A program made the translations under genes and the position numbers. Under the pieces are notes generated by a model, which saw only the letters and a program-made list of their open reading frames with translations, was not told where the DNA came from and searched no databases. DNA of 64,000 nt from Acholoe squamosa (lineage: Eukaryota; Annelida; Polychaeta; Phyllodocida; Polynoidae), in assembly GCA_949317995.1 (NCBI GenBank), contig OX439046.1, forward strand, positions 36,182,002 through 36,246,001, written 5' to 3'. Shown here piece after piece: positions 44,010-55,854 of this stretch. The stretch's first letter is position 1. The number at the start of each line of letters is the position of its first letter.

Positions 44010-46775
44010 TAGGGCAACAGACTATAGTACTTGATCTCTCTGAGTAGACTTACTGAAGCCAATTATATGTGAAATCCTTCTGGATTATTGTATGCCGTAA
44101 CCTATGTGAATTTTCCGATTTGTACACTATTGTTGATTTGTTGTATCTGGTCCAGTCAAGTTGAGCCTTTATTTCTATTGTTCCACTGGGTACTCCTATT
44201 TTTAAGGAACTCTTCATATTCAATGTTGGCATAGCACTACATATCTGTCCATCTCTGACTCAGTTCAAGTGCATGGTTCAAAGGTTTGGATTCTAAAGCA
44301 CATGGGCCTGTTGCTAAACTTGTAGCATTGAGTAACCGTGTTTGTGTGTCAAATACACTACTGTGTCCTTTAGTGATTTTTCTTTGTCCATACCTTGGTA
44401 TTCACCTCTACGGGATAGTGTGTCTCTCTATACATTCACCCAGTCATTTGTATGGTCCACATTTGCTGTATCTATTACATTATGAATCGTCCTGTCACCA
44501 TAGATAAAAAAAATTATCAGGATGCTGTTATATTCAAATAGATCAATGCTTGCATTTAGCTGTCATAAACTTTGCCTGTCATTTCTTTTTCATGGTGATG
44601 TGATCTATTCCAAGCGTGAAGTGGGATTCAGATACTTGAGCATTGCAAATGATACCATTTGTCTTGATGGCTGTACCACATGTAAAATGTTTCTGTGGGC
44701 ATCTTATTTTTTTGTTAGACTTTATGTCTGCTCACTTTTCTGGAAATCCTGTACACCCTGCCCTGGCAAAGAGTTTTGTAACAGAGATCATGTCTCATAA
44801 AGTCAGATTTCAAGCAGCATGGACACATTCCAGTCTGACCCTTTGGTGGGGCCTCTCCCCAACCTTATTCATGCATTGCATGTTGTGTTGATCAACGATG
44901 GGATGAGAACTTCCTTGATGCCAGAAGAACTCACACAAGAATGCAGGAATGCATTCCCTGAGCTCAAAAGCCTCTTCGTTTGTATTTTTTAAGTTGATTA
45001 GAGCCAGAGATTGTTAGCATTTTGCCCTTCCCCCCATCTTAAATATCTCAAATTGCTAAAGGATGAGAGCCCCACATTAGCCTGGGTATTTTCACCTAGG
45101 CCCTATAGATGAATAATCAGCATATATCAGAGAAGTTCAGGTTAGGCAAAAACATGGCCTTCCGCTACCAGACTTTTGCTCAAACCACAATGAGACTTAA
45201 TCACTTAATTAGGTTGTGTAATGCTGTTGTTGGTACGAACTGACAGAGTGCTGAACTTACTGCATGGAATTAATGCCCTCTTCAATCAGGGACATTAAAT
45301 CGACACTATGAGGGAGTCCACATTCAAACCCGTTTTTTCATCTGTCGATCATGTATTATGGTATGCTTGTTAGAATTCAAATAAGAGCTCCTTTGTGAAC
45401 GTATGTCCTTTCAATTGTGGAAATACACTCTATACACCATTGTACCTAATGCCTTATTTTACAAACATTTAAGACACGAGGTAGATGGGATACGGATGTC
45501 ACAGGCAGGGAGAAGGCAATGCTATTCAGTGATGCTTGTTAATGAGGTCCTCAGACTGTCCTTTGTTCAATTGGTAATACTATCTATGCAGTATGAAACA
45601 ACATTGAAAACTTTTTTTGCCAAAGTTTCATAATCCTCCATACAAAAGCCTAATTTCTTAATTTATATCCACATGTCATGTACCGCTGTTAAGGGCAGAC
45701 TCTGGGGTTTAACAAGAGTAAATATCCAGGTTGATTGAAAAAGCTATTTAAGATTTAGGTGATTGTTTACATTAAAAATTATTCAGAAATTAACAAAACA
45801 TTTGTCCTCAGAGTTCGGTAGATTTATTAAATTTACCTTCAATTGATGTTTATTATATGTACAAAGTAGCAACCATATTCATTATACCTAATGTTTAACT
45901 TTGCATGTTTGCAGGAGAATTAGTTACTCAAAAATTGCTTCATGGATTTCAGACATGAAAAAAGATAAGAATCCTCACCCATTGAAATATTTATGAATAA
46001 TTTATTATTATGTCAAAAAGTGAAAGATCCATCCAAAATGGCATAATTCCTATTTTGAGGCTCATAATTGATGTATGTTTACCTAATTTTGGCATAAATC
46101 GTGCCACAATGACCATTTAAGATGGCGGATGGGGCGCTGTACTGGCTGTTCCCACCTGGTGAGTAAACCTAGAACAATTTGATCTCTTGTATAATATATC
46201 GTGATATTTAACCAGGTAATATATCCCTGGCATATTTAATAAATCATGTATTCCAGAGCAATAAAGCTCAATGTTGTTTCATACTGCATAGGTCCTTAGT
46301 GCTAAACCCTTTCCTAGTGTTAATCAATGCCCCATGAGTTATACAAAACAAAGTCCTTAAGCTAGCTTAGTCTCCCTTCAAGTACTGTAAAGTTCTCTAG
46401 AGGTGGTTAAAAACTGCCACTCGGGATTATGAACGATGCATACATAATCTTTAGACTGGCAGCATCTCTGTATGCCCTGACCTACCTTACCTGACCTAGC
46501 TTTGAAGGAGCAATGTTAGGTCTTCTTTAGGTAGTGATGGTGGCTATCTTTACCACCTACCTAGCCTTTAGTTGTAGTGGTAAAACTACAAGCTACAGTA
46601 CAGCAGCTACCAGGGGCCTATTTCCATATAGCCGACCATCACAGATTCCACTAAACATTTGGTAGTCTTGCTGGAGGCCCACGCTGGCATAAGGGATTCC
46701 TCCCTTAGATTAGTCCATATGTCATCGTCACCTAGGATTCAGTAGAACAGACATAGCAGTGTAAGCACTAATGTA

Positions 46776-46778
<3 letters not shown>
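44010..46778. other. No clear gene; possible decayed coding patch at 44640-44990
   Basis: Two overlapping plus frames (44522-44800 and 44643-44891) plus a third stretch at 44815-44990 have a protein-like look: one reads DPLVGPLPNLIHALHVVLIN, then MPEELTQECRNAFPELKSLF. I do not recognise the family and the frames are interrupted. It may be a pseudogene or chance. The remainder to 46778 is AT-rich without features. Confidence 0.3.

Positions 46779-46872
<94 letters not shown>
46779..46872. repeat. Compound (TA)n(TG)n microsatellite
   Basis: About 28 TA units passing directly into about 18 TG units. The minus-strand frame 46739-46939 is an artefact. Confidence 0.95.
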
Positions 46873-46874
<2 letters not shown>

Positions 46875-47331
46875 CATGTACTGGGAATAGGGGCCTTAAT
46901 GCACCCTGCACTAAGGGCCCTTTTTGCAGATCCTGTCACATATATAAAACAGTCTTAGTGGGTTTTGTGACATGTTGCTGCCAGAAATATTGAAATAAAC
47001 CCAGATAAGCTGTCATTGAGATAGCAGAAAGCAATCATAATGTTTGAAAGAAAGAAAACAGCGAAAAAAACAATGATTGCCCATTTATTTGACGTGCCAT
47101 ACATCTGCTTGCTATAAATAGTTTTTTTATGTAGATATGTGCATATAAACTAGGTAGACTGTCGCAGAGCTAAAGGAGAAGTAAACAATTGATGTACGCC
47201 ACGTTATTTATTGCAGTTAGCTATGATTTGAGTGGAAGGTATTAGCTTCCTTTGAAATAAGTTCATGAAAGTTATGATAATACACTGCTCCAATTGTACG
47301 CTATGAGCCTCTTCTAATGACAATGGTTTAA

Positions 47332-48157
47332 CTCTTCCTTTACCGATTACGCATTAATGCGTAGTTTGGGCCGATTTTGACCGATTTTTGACCGATTTTG
47401 AAAACCTTGAAACCCCCTTAATTTTTAATGAAATGCCTAGATTTTTCTCATGGTCAAAGGGTGAGTTCGGTTCTCTGCAGACCTCAAAGAATAACTCTCT
47501 ACCTCTGATACCTTTTACATGGTAGTCCTGCCAACTTGAGAAGAAATTTTGAAATACCCTAAAAGTTTTCCATAGATTTTATCAGTATTTAAGCTGAAAA
47601 ATCATAAAAAAATATCAAATAATATAATATTTTGAATGAAAAACGATTTTATACATTTTTTATGCTCAACAAGATGGCATCAAAATTTTTACTGAATCTT
47701 AATCCATTTTTGGCCATTTAGGGTGGTTACCATGGCAACAGATATGTCAGATTATGCTAAAAACATTGATTTTGCCTAGTTTTGGTTGCCATGGTAACCT
47801 GAAAGAACGTTCTCTTAAATAAAAACTGTACCAAAACTCCAAAAGAATTCTGTATTTCCTACATTATGCACTTTATTTCATCAAAGTTGATACAGGCATT
47901 GCTGAGAAATTAGAATTTAAAGATTATCTGAATTATCAAATTTTCTTATCAGAACATTACCTTTATAATGATATATCTCACGAATAACAGTAAATAGAGA
48001 AAATTGGGATGTTACATTTTCTGATCACCTGACCTAGCCTAAACCATCACCATTTCCCTTCTAATAGGAGTATCCACATAATTCCAACAGCTTCTGAAAG
48101 CTTATGCCATCTACTACAACCCAAAATTTGCTCTGAAATAGGCTGGTAAAGGAAGAG
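47332..48157. mobile_element. TTAA-flanked TIR element (826 bp)
   Basis: The left end is TTAACTCTTCCTTTACC and the right end in reverse complement is TTAACTCTTCCTTTACC, a perfect 17-base match. TTAA itself (47328-47331 and 48158-48161) is probably the target duplication, as in piggyBac and Kolobok elements, leaving a 13-base perfect TIR. Near the left end GACCGATTTTTGACCGATTT is a short tandem. The centre holds two GTTGCCATGG-type palindromes. No transposase frame. Confidence 0.75.
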
Positions 48158-48161
48158 TTAA

Positions 48162-49500
48162 TGTCTAAATCCTTTTTAATGTCTCAATCATTGTCCAAAC
48201 CCCTGATGTATGATCCTATCCAGCGGCAATTGGCACTATTGATAGTACTCATTAGTCAGTCATTGATGACAAATATAATTTAATAAAACTATCACCTTCA
48301 ATCAACAGTCATTTTTTATCATGAATATTATCCTACGGCTCCAGCCTTCGATGGCGTCTAGTAGAATGTAACCTTAACCAGACATGTCATATCTACTGTT
48401 TCAACCTGTCTCGTCGGGTAAGGGTTGCTGATACACTGATAGTGTCAAGCCGTCCATATTATGGCCACATCATTTCCTAGTTTGGGTTACTTCTATGGTG
48501 ACTTCGTGCCAAGAGAAATGCCTCGTAAGAACTCTTCACAAATACAAGATTGAGATGGACTTACCTGAAGTTACCGAGGACCCTAATTCTATTTTGCCAT
48601 TATGCTTCACCCATGATTACAGAATAGCATTTATATCATTAATTATATTTCTGAGAATTGCCGTCATCTGGCATATCATTTTCCATACATGTCTGAAGCA
48701 GCTGAATTATGAATAAAGGTGTTACATGATATTTTGTGTACAGCAGTTTTAGAATAAAGAAATGACCATTGAATGGACTGTTTACGAGGCCTTGATTTCC
48801 TCTTCACCAGTGACCATCAAGGTTCAATTCCTTTTTCACCGTAAGTGCCAACCACACCCACATGTTACAAATTGCAGTTGTCCGAAAGCTGAGATATGAT
48901 GGATCGTGTTTGTCAAAACTTCAAAATTTGTGCTCAGTTACACTAATCAGCATAAACTTCCTAACTGATTCTACATTAATATACTCTGCTTCGAGGTCTT
49001 TAATCCAAAGAGTCCCTCGAGTATACTGTGAATGGGGGTAAAATTATAAGAGAAAAACAGAACCGCTGTTGTTAGTGTCAATGTTAGAGGTGTAGAGGGA
49101 TTTGAAGCAGCAAGAATTAGGGTCAAATACATATATGATTAATCTGTGCTGCTTTAGGGCCCTAGTGGATATAGGAGTCAATTTTGATAAATTGGATGGG
49201 TAATTCCTTCGTGCAGTGTAAGTGGTGTGTATGGAGATAGGACACTGCTGTTCTCAGGAGGACTCCTTATCAGTGTTATCACCCGAACCTGACATGAGGG
49301 ATCACCACTGCATCACACACCGCAGACAGTCCTATGTCTCCCTGGGAGTAAGTAACATAGGCATAGAAGGGTCTGTGTTTTTATAGTTGTCCATTGTGAT
49401 CGTACAAGACAACATCCACTGTCAGCTAAAGCTTAGCGAATTATGAATACGGGTATGGTACATTTTCATTGAATTAGACTAGTTCCTTACTTTAATCTCC
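48162..49500. other. No gene seen
   Basis: A 73-codon plus frame (48495-48716) encodes a possible hydrophobic stretch (IAFISLIIFLRIAVIWHIIF) but has no known match. AT-rich otherwise. Confidence 0.4.
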
Positions 49501-50960
49501 TATTTCCACATGTATACTAATCTCTGCTTCACTCTTCCATACACTTTATCCCTGATCCAATCTCCTGTATACTACTTCCATGATTCAATATCAGTTTTCT
49601 ATACCCTACTTTTCTGATTTAATTTCATATGTCCATGTTCTAATTTAAAACTACAATCAGCTATTACCATACACTATGTGTACTACACTGCTTCAACCTG
49701 TCATTTCCCTATGCTAGTCTATTTTCCTTTCCAATCCTCCATATCCCTCCACTACTATACTAGAACTATACTGCTTAAATATCTCATTTCCAAACACAAC
49801 AACACGACTAAAATCTACAAATCTCTAGTGACTACTCTGCTATAACTTACCATTCTCATAAAATTCTACATATATCTGCAGTCCACCATTTCCATAGAAT
49901 AATACACTACTTTAATGTCCCCTATGTAATGTGTTACAGTACCCTCAGGAATGTGTGCAGTAATTCACTTTAAACAGCAGATTGGCTTCTGCATCCACTA
50001 CATGTTTCTCTATGTGGATCAATTAGTTCTTTTTAAATAATGTCTTATCTTTTTACACCCTCTTTGTTAATCTTATTACATGAGTATCTTTCCCCTCATC
50101 ATTCATCTACTTACATCTACTACATAAGTATCATCATATATGTGTCAGCAATTGAGAATCTTGTGAAAATAAGGACATCACCTTTATTGACAGATTTAAT
50201 CACTTATAAATGTACAATTTGTGACTTGGCAATAAACACTTTTCAAACCTTAAAAAAATCGCCATTCCAATATACTACTAGTCTACACTGGTACAAAAGA
50301 TATCACTTTCCATATGCTACTACTGTGCCAATTCTGATATACTACTAGTCTACACTGGTACAAAAGATATCACTTTCCATATGCTACTACTGTGCCAATT
50401 CTAATATACTACTAGTCTACACTGGAACAATTAGCCCTTTCCATATGCTAATACTGTGCCAATTCTGATATACTACTAGTCTACACTGGAACAAATAGCC
50501 CTTTCCATATGCTAATACTGCGCCCATTCTGATATACTACTAGTCTACACTGGAATAACTAGCCCTTTCCATATGCTAATACTGCGCCCATTCTGATATA
50601 CTACTAGTCTACACTGAAACAACTAGCCCTTTCCATACGCTAATACTGCGCCCATTCTGATATACTACTAGTCTACACTGAAACAACTAGCCCTTTCCAT
50701 ACGCTACTACTATGTAACTATACTACCTTCTTGATACACAACTACCTTGTTGTGAGCAACCTTTATGATACACTATACATAGCTCAAGACAATTAGATTT
50801 TATTGCTATCATTTTCAAACACTACTATACCGACGCAGTCTACTAAACTGCTATAAAAAGTATATTCCATATATTGCGACACTCTACTATCTACTATTTT
50901 CATGTACTCTTAACTAAATGTACCATTTTCCATATACTACTTTCTACCATGTGCCATTTC
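49500..50960 (+). repeat. Long degenerate satellite built on CCATATACTAC/CATTTCC words
   Basis: Over 1.4 kb, words such as TACTAC, TCCATAT, CATTTCC, CTCCTATT and ACTGCTT recur at irregular spacing of about 30-65 bases, with strong pyrimidine/adenine bias and almost no G on this strand. It looks like an old tandem array, of which 50271-50715 is a recently amplified part. The 102-codon frame (50040-50348) lies within it. Confidence 0.55.
50271..50715 (+). repeat. 64-67-bp tandem array, about seven units
   Basis: TATACTACTAGTCTACACTG starts at 50271, 50338, 50405, 50469, 50533, 50597 and 50661. The first two spacings are 67 bases; the rest are 64, because a three-base stretch is lost in the AAAAGATATCACTTTCC part (becoming ATTAGCCCTTTCC). 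Changes accumulate in order (GTGCC to GCGCC, CATATG to CATACG), so the growth direction can be read. Confidence 0.95.
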
Positions 50961-51629
50961 ATACATACCACTATGTATATTGTTATCATAAAGTCTGTAT
51001 GAGTTTAAGACGCAGCTCCAATTTGTGAAACAGCCATGAGGAACTTCTGGGGCTAGGTTTTTCTTTACTTTGATACTGTTAAATGTTATAAAATACATCA
51101 TACTTCCCTAGTTGTGAATTGTGGTTTACTTCGCTTTCTTTTGTTTACGCATACCGTAGCTACTGAGTTACGTACAGCTCTTTATCTTGTGTTATCATTA
51201 AAACTCTGATTGCAATTATTGAAACAAGAATCATACTAATGTAGCAACATATGTGTTTATATACACTTTAGTAAATTCGAAAACCCATAGACATCTAGAA
51301 TGGGTTAAAACTTTGCATGACATTCCTTATTTACCGTTGTTGTTTAACAGATAGACATATAACTGTAAACATATATAAAAAAGTCCTCCCAAAAGGAAAC
51401 AGTGAACCTCATAAATTATCCTGGTTTAAAGTAATATTGCAGTATTACCACGGGAGGTGGGACTGGATTATAGTTATGGTTTTGTGCACCAGTGGTTATC
51501 TTCCCTGGGCCTATTTAGTAGGACCTCCCTAAATAAAAGGTGACAAGACCGTCCATGAAAGTCTGCTTTTTAGTTCTTTACCGCACCATCAGAACCAATG
51601 GCATATGGTAACCGCCCCCAAGCACGATA
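50961..51629. other. No gene seen
   Basis: AT-rich, with a 71-codon frame at 51317-51532 of no known family. Possibly flank of the LINE. Confidence 0.4.
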
Positions 51630-51659
51630 GAAATGCGACAACTATATTTTTAATAATTA

Positions 51660-52917
51660 CAACCTCTATAGATTTGATAGAGTATGCGATAAAGCGGGAG
51701 GAGGTTTATGTGCATATATTAAAGAAGGTATAACATGTTCCAGTCAAAAATTTTCAAATTTTAATGTAAGCAATATCGATGTGGAAATACAATGGCTAAA
51801 TATATCGAGAGAGCACTCCAAATCAATGGTGATAGCTAATATTTATAGACCACCGGAAGGGAACAAGTACAACTTTGTGAATATATTAAAAGACACACTG
51901 ACGAAAATTGAAAATCTTGAAAATTGTGAAGTATTTTTGATTGGAGACTTTAACATCAACATGTTTGAAAATACTCCGTCAAAAGATTACTTGCTTTCCA
52001 CTTTACAAGATTTTGGACTACTTCAATTAATTAATCAATCCACAAAAAACAAGGGACAAATGTCATGTATAGATCTTATTTTTACAAACTCTACCATAGT
52101 TGAACAATCTGGAGTAGCCACTTTAAATCAAAGCGATCACTTACCTGTGTATGTCAGCCTCAAGAGACCAAGTATACGGAGAAAACAAAGATCTTTCAGT
52201 GGACGGTCATACAAATTATTCGATGAAAATACTTTTAAACAGAACTTTATCGAAATGTCTTGGGAAAATTTTGATACCTGCGATGACATTGAATCCTGCT
52301 GGCAGATTTTTGAAGATAATATTAACAGTATTCTCAATGTTCTATGCCCAATTAGGAATTTCAATATTAAATTCAAGGAAGAACTATGGCTAACACCAGA
52401 ACTTATTTCAGAAATCATTGAGAAAAATAATGCACTGAGAAAGGCTAAACGAACAAATAATATTTTGGATTGGCATAATGCCAAAATCTTGAAAAATAAT
52501 TGCAGTACAAATTTAAAAAGGGCAAAACAAGCTTTTATTGTTTCCGAACTTAATAAAAATGTTAAAGATGCAAGAAAATTTTGGGCAGCCATGAAAAACC
52601 TTATACCGGGTAAACGTAAAAGTTCTTCCATTGACCTTATTGATGATCAAGGTAAAAGTATTAAAAAAGATAAGACAGCTAATTTTATAAATGAGTTTTT
52701 TACAAACATAGGCCCAAACTTAGCTAACAAAATAAATACCCCATGGAATTTTACAGGTCAGGTTTGTGACAAAGTGATGAATGATTTTACTATTACTGAT
52801 GAAAATGTACTAAAGGCTTTGAATACGATGAATAAGAACAAATCCTCTGTCTTAGAAAATATATCATCTAATGTTTTCATATTAGCGGTGAAAACCCAAT
52901 TGATTCTGGAACAGTAA
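51660..52917 (+). pseudogene. LINE ORF2, endonuclease and linker part
   Basis: Coding similarity starts before the first ATG at 51781, near 51660 (NNYNLYRFDR, then AGGGLCAYIKEGI). From the ATG: IYRPPEG (residues 21-27), FLIGDFN (52-58), SCIDLIFTN (95-103) and SDHLPV (118-123) are the AP-endonuclease motifs, with D56 and N58 and D119 and H120 as the expected metal and catalytic positions. The region after residue ~200 is the lysine-rich linker (ELWLTPELISEIIEKNNALR, KFWAAMKNLIPG, INEFFTNIGPNLA) found before the polymerase. The frame ends where foreign sequence begins (~52915). The 164-codon minus frame 52137-52631 is its shadow. Confidence 0.9.
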
Positions 52918-53247
52918 TGAAGGACGAGTAGCTGCGGTCTGGGCTAAACTGAGTCCAAATGACCCGGCCCTATTTATTAACAAGTAATAACATATTAATA
53001 CAGAGAAATTACATAAAAAAAAAATTGAAGCAGTGGAAGAGTCCCATGTGTGTGTGCCCTTAGGCTGGCAGGCTGCAGTAGTGGGTCACTGCCCACAGGT
53101 ATGTTCAGGGAGGAGTAGCAGTGTGTGTGTGTGTGTGTGTGTAGGAGTAGCAGGTGGGTGAGTAGTAGTGGTACTGACCGTATCAATACATAGACCAATC
53201 AGGATTGGTCTCACCCGATAACACGCTTCACCCGATTGTTGAATTGA
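52916..53247. mobile_element. ~330-bp unidentified insertion splitting the LINE ORF2
   Basis: LINE coding stops after ...KTQLILEQ and resumes with ITNNCYIPKSWKAAK at 53248. Normally only ~10-15 residues separate these. The insert holds an A9 run near 53015, a (TG)11 microsatellite at 53121-53142 and, on its minus strand, an AATAAA word near 52972. No TIR or duplication is clear, so its class is unknown. Confidence 0.6.
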
Positions 53248-53930
53248 ATAACTAACAATTGTTATATACCCAAATCATGGAAGGCAGCCAAGGTCACTCC
53301 GTTACCTAAATCAGGTGACTTATCGGATGTATCGAATTACAGACCTATAAGTCAGCTTCCAATACCGGGTAAGGTCCTAGAAAGGATTCTACACACCCAA
53401 TTAGAAAACCACCTGGAAACAAACAAAATACTTACAAAAATTCAAGGAGGATATAGGAAACAAAGATCCACAGTTGATACTATTAGTACTTTGACAAATG
53501 ATATATTATGGAATAGAAACGAAGGTCATGTGACCCTGGCTGCTTTCATAGATACAAAAAAGGCTTTCGATTGCGTTGATCACTTTATTTTGAAAAAAAA
53601 AACTTGAAAAATATGGTATTAAAGGAAAAAATCTATTATTAATAAGTGAATACCTGAACGATAGAACACAAAAAGTCTTAGCAAATGGGTACGTATCAAC
53701 TGGTTTAACTATAACATGTGGTGTACCACAGAGTAGTATTTTAGGCCCTCTTCTTTTTTTAATATATATCAACGACATACATGTAGATAATAACAATGTG
53801 AAGACTTTATTGTATGCTGATGATACAGTTTTGTATGTAAGTGGGAACAATATACTAGAAGTGTCACCATACCTACAAGATGGTTTGTTATCTTATGCCC
53901 ATTGGTCAGCAGCCAACAAATTAACAATGA
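53248..53930 (+). pseudogene. LINE ORF2, reverse-transcriptase core
   Basis: Motifs in order: NYRPISQLP (block 1), KVLERILHTQLENHLE, QGGYRKQRSTVDTI (block 2), AAFIDTKKAFDCVDH (block 3/A, catalytic D at about 53552), TCGVPQSSILGPLLF (block 4, usually PQGS, here PQSS), then LLYADDTVLYV (catalytic YADD at 53813-53824). A ten-A run at 53593-53602 shifts the frame: IDTKKAFDCVDHFILKKK lies in one frame and LEKYGIKGK in the next. SEYLNDRTQ replaces the more usual SYLxxR word. The minus-strand 114-codon frame 53506-53850 is a shadow. Confidence 0.9.
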
Positions 53931-54560
53931 ATGAAAAAAAAAAAAAAATTAATGCTTTTTACAAGTGATCAGAAATATAAAAAACTTAAATTACAGGATA
54001 TCCAAATTAAAGTAAATGGTGAACGCTTACACTTTGTTCCTTCTTTCAAATATTTAGGTGTGACTTTAGACTATGATCTCAGTTTCAAACAACATATTTC
54101 AGAGATGATTAAGTCCATATCTTTTAAATCCTATCTATTATACAGAATAAAATCTTATGTGCCCACTAAATACATGCTACAAATTTATAAATCCTATATT
54201 ATACCAGTAATTGATTACGCAGATGTATTATATCATAGATCAAACGATACTGTCTTGAACCTGATACAAACCATACAAAACAGATGTTTAAAGTATTGCT
54301 TAAAATTGCCTGTACTATCATCAACTGATTTTATCCATCAAGAAGCTGGCCTTCCCTATATTGTAAATAGAAGATTACATCATTTGAGAATTTTAGCTTT
54401 CAAAAGAACTAAGACAAAGGAATTTTGTAAACCACTTACGAGAAATACTAGATTACAGCAATATCCTGTACTAAAATATAATATCATAAATACAGCTGCT
54501 TACGAAAGATTGATTGAAGTTATGACAGCACAATTATGGAATGAAATGGATATAACTTAA
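53931..54560 (+). pseudogene. LINE ORF2, C-terminal region
   Basis: Open for 209 codons to the natural stop. After a lysine run encoded by a 14-A tract (53934-53947) come KYLGVTLDYDLSFKQHISEM (~41-60), MLQIYKSYIIPVIDYADVLY (~81-100), QNRCLKYCLKLP and a basic tail with RRLHHLRILAFKR. These are the post-polymerase blocks of CR1/Jockey-like elements. The A-tract likely changes frame relative to the YADD part. Confidence 0.9.
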
Positions 54561-54574
54561 AAGAAATTGAAATT

Positions 54575-55143
54575 TTGAAAGATTTCAAATGTAAAAGCAA
54601 ACTGTTCATGGTCAAAACTATACCAGTAAATGTAAGAAACATATATACTTAAGGGTAGACTTGTGAAGCTGCCCTTGGGGCATATGTTTCTGTACTGTCA
54701 GATCTTGAAAGATTTCAAATATATGAGTAAGCTGTCTATGTTCAAAACTATACCAGTAAATGTTAGAAACTTATATACTTAGGGGTAGACTTGTGAAGCT
54801 GCCCTTAAAACATATGATTCTATGCTGTTAAATGAATGCTTGATGGTATTGATGTGAAATTTTGAAAGATTTCAAATATAAAAGCAAACTGTTCATGGTC
54901 AAAACTATACTGGTAAATGTAAGAAACATATATACTTGAGGGTAGACTTGTGAAGCTGCCCTTGGGGCATATGTTTCTGTACTGTCAGATCTTGAAAGAT
55001 TTCAAAGGTAAGAGTAAGCTGTCTATGTTCAAAACTATACCAGTAAATGTTAGAAACTTATATACTTAGGGGTAGACTTGTGAAGCTGCCCTTAAAACAT
55101 ATGATTCTATGCTGTTAAATGAATGCTTGATGGTATTGATGTG
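54575..55143 (+). repeat. LINE 3' tail: two copies of a 287-bp A-B dimer
   Basis: TTGAAAGATTTCAAA starts at 54575 (A), 54705 (B), 54862 (A') and 54992 (B'). A and B share TCAAAACTATACCAGTAAAT, then GGTAGACTTGTGAAGCTGCC, but differ in the end (GGGGCATATGTTTCTGTACT in A, AAAACATATGATTCTATGCT plus a ~20-base extension in B). A' and B' repeat at exactly 287 bases with few changes. An ancient A-to-B duplication was therefore followed by a recent duplication of the dimer. Confidence 0.9.
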
Positions 55144-55850
55144 TTATTTCATTGACCAATTTGTAAAAGAAGGTACAAGTAATTCTGAAAAAGTTTCAGG
55201 GATTTTCTATATTTGAGGTCCACCCTCTGACTGTACATGTACAATTATTATATATAATGCGTACAACTGATAGTAATTGCCTATGATTTTCAAAAATCTT
55301 CAAATAGAAATCTCCTCTGTCTCCAAATCACATGTTATCATTTGATTAATTACTAGTCAATTTTGATTATATTTTATCTAAAATACTAACAAGGGGGACT
55401 CATAACATCAGTTCCACTGAAGTGTCCTCCTAACTTATTTGGCACAGTACAAATGTATAAAACCCTGAGATGTTTAACTTTTCTAATATTGTGATAAAAT
55501 ACATATTTACAGCAATGTACTTACGTAAATACACTTTGTAAAAACTGTGATACACTATTAATTAAATATTTATTGTAATTGTCATTATAAATGTATGGAC
55601 CAACCCGACAGAATGTCGAAGAGAATTTATGTAATTTCATCACACCTGAACAAATGCCAAATAAAGTTAAATTGTTCCTTAAAAAAAATGTGGCTGCACA
55701 ATGGGAGAAGGTCCTTGCTCCTTGGTGTGCTCCTGGCACATACCTTCTGCTTGCTTTGTGTTGTACCGTAATGGCCCGTCTTATATCGGTGAGTAGGCAC
55801 CTGCAGAATGAAAGTGACATCATTACACCTAATTAAATCCCGAGGAACAC
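55144..55850. other. No gene seen
   Basis: Frames on opposite strands overlap (55591-55836 plus, 55521-55823 minus). Neither has a domain. The minus one holds a cysteine-rich start only. Confidence 0.35.
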
Positions 55851-55854
55851 ACCC

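Larger units (their letters stand above)
51630..55143 (+). mobile_element. 5'-truncated APE-type LINE with interrupted ORF2 and tandem 3' tail
   Basis: Order: endonuclease, linker, a ~330-bp insertion, reverse transcriptase, C-terminal region, stop at 54560, then a 3' tail of tandem repeats to 55143. The motifs fit the CR1/Jockey-like group of non-LTR retrotransposons, which nick DNA with an AP-type endonuclease and copy their RNA at the nick. There is no ORF1, and the coding region seems to start inside the endonuclease, so the copy is 5'-truncated. It has at least one insertion and one A-run frameshift, so it cannot be active. No poly(A) tail is seen, as expected for CR1-like elements. Confidence 0.9.

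Noticed and set aside
50271-50715. Possible CRISPR array (regular repeats)
   Set aside because: The units are contiguous without unique spacers, and the surrounding DNA is eukaryotic repeat DNA. The 9.5, 32.2, 42.2 and 55.9 kb arrays were rejected for the same reason.
52137-52631. 164-codon minus-strand frame
   Set aside because: It is antisense to the LINE endonuclease/linker, whose motifs are clear on plus. The 53506-53850 minus frame is likewise a shadow, and 58793-59410 plus is the shadow of the minus-strand LINE.
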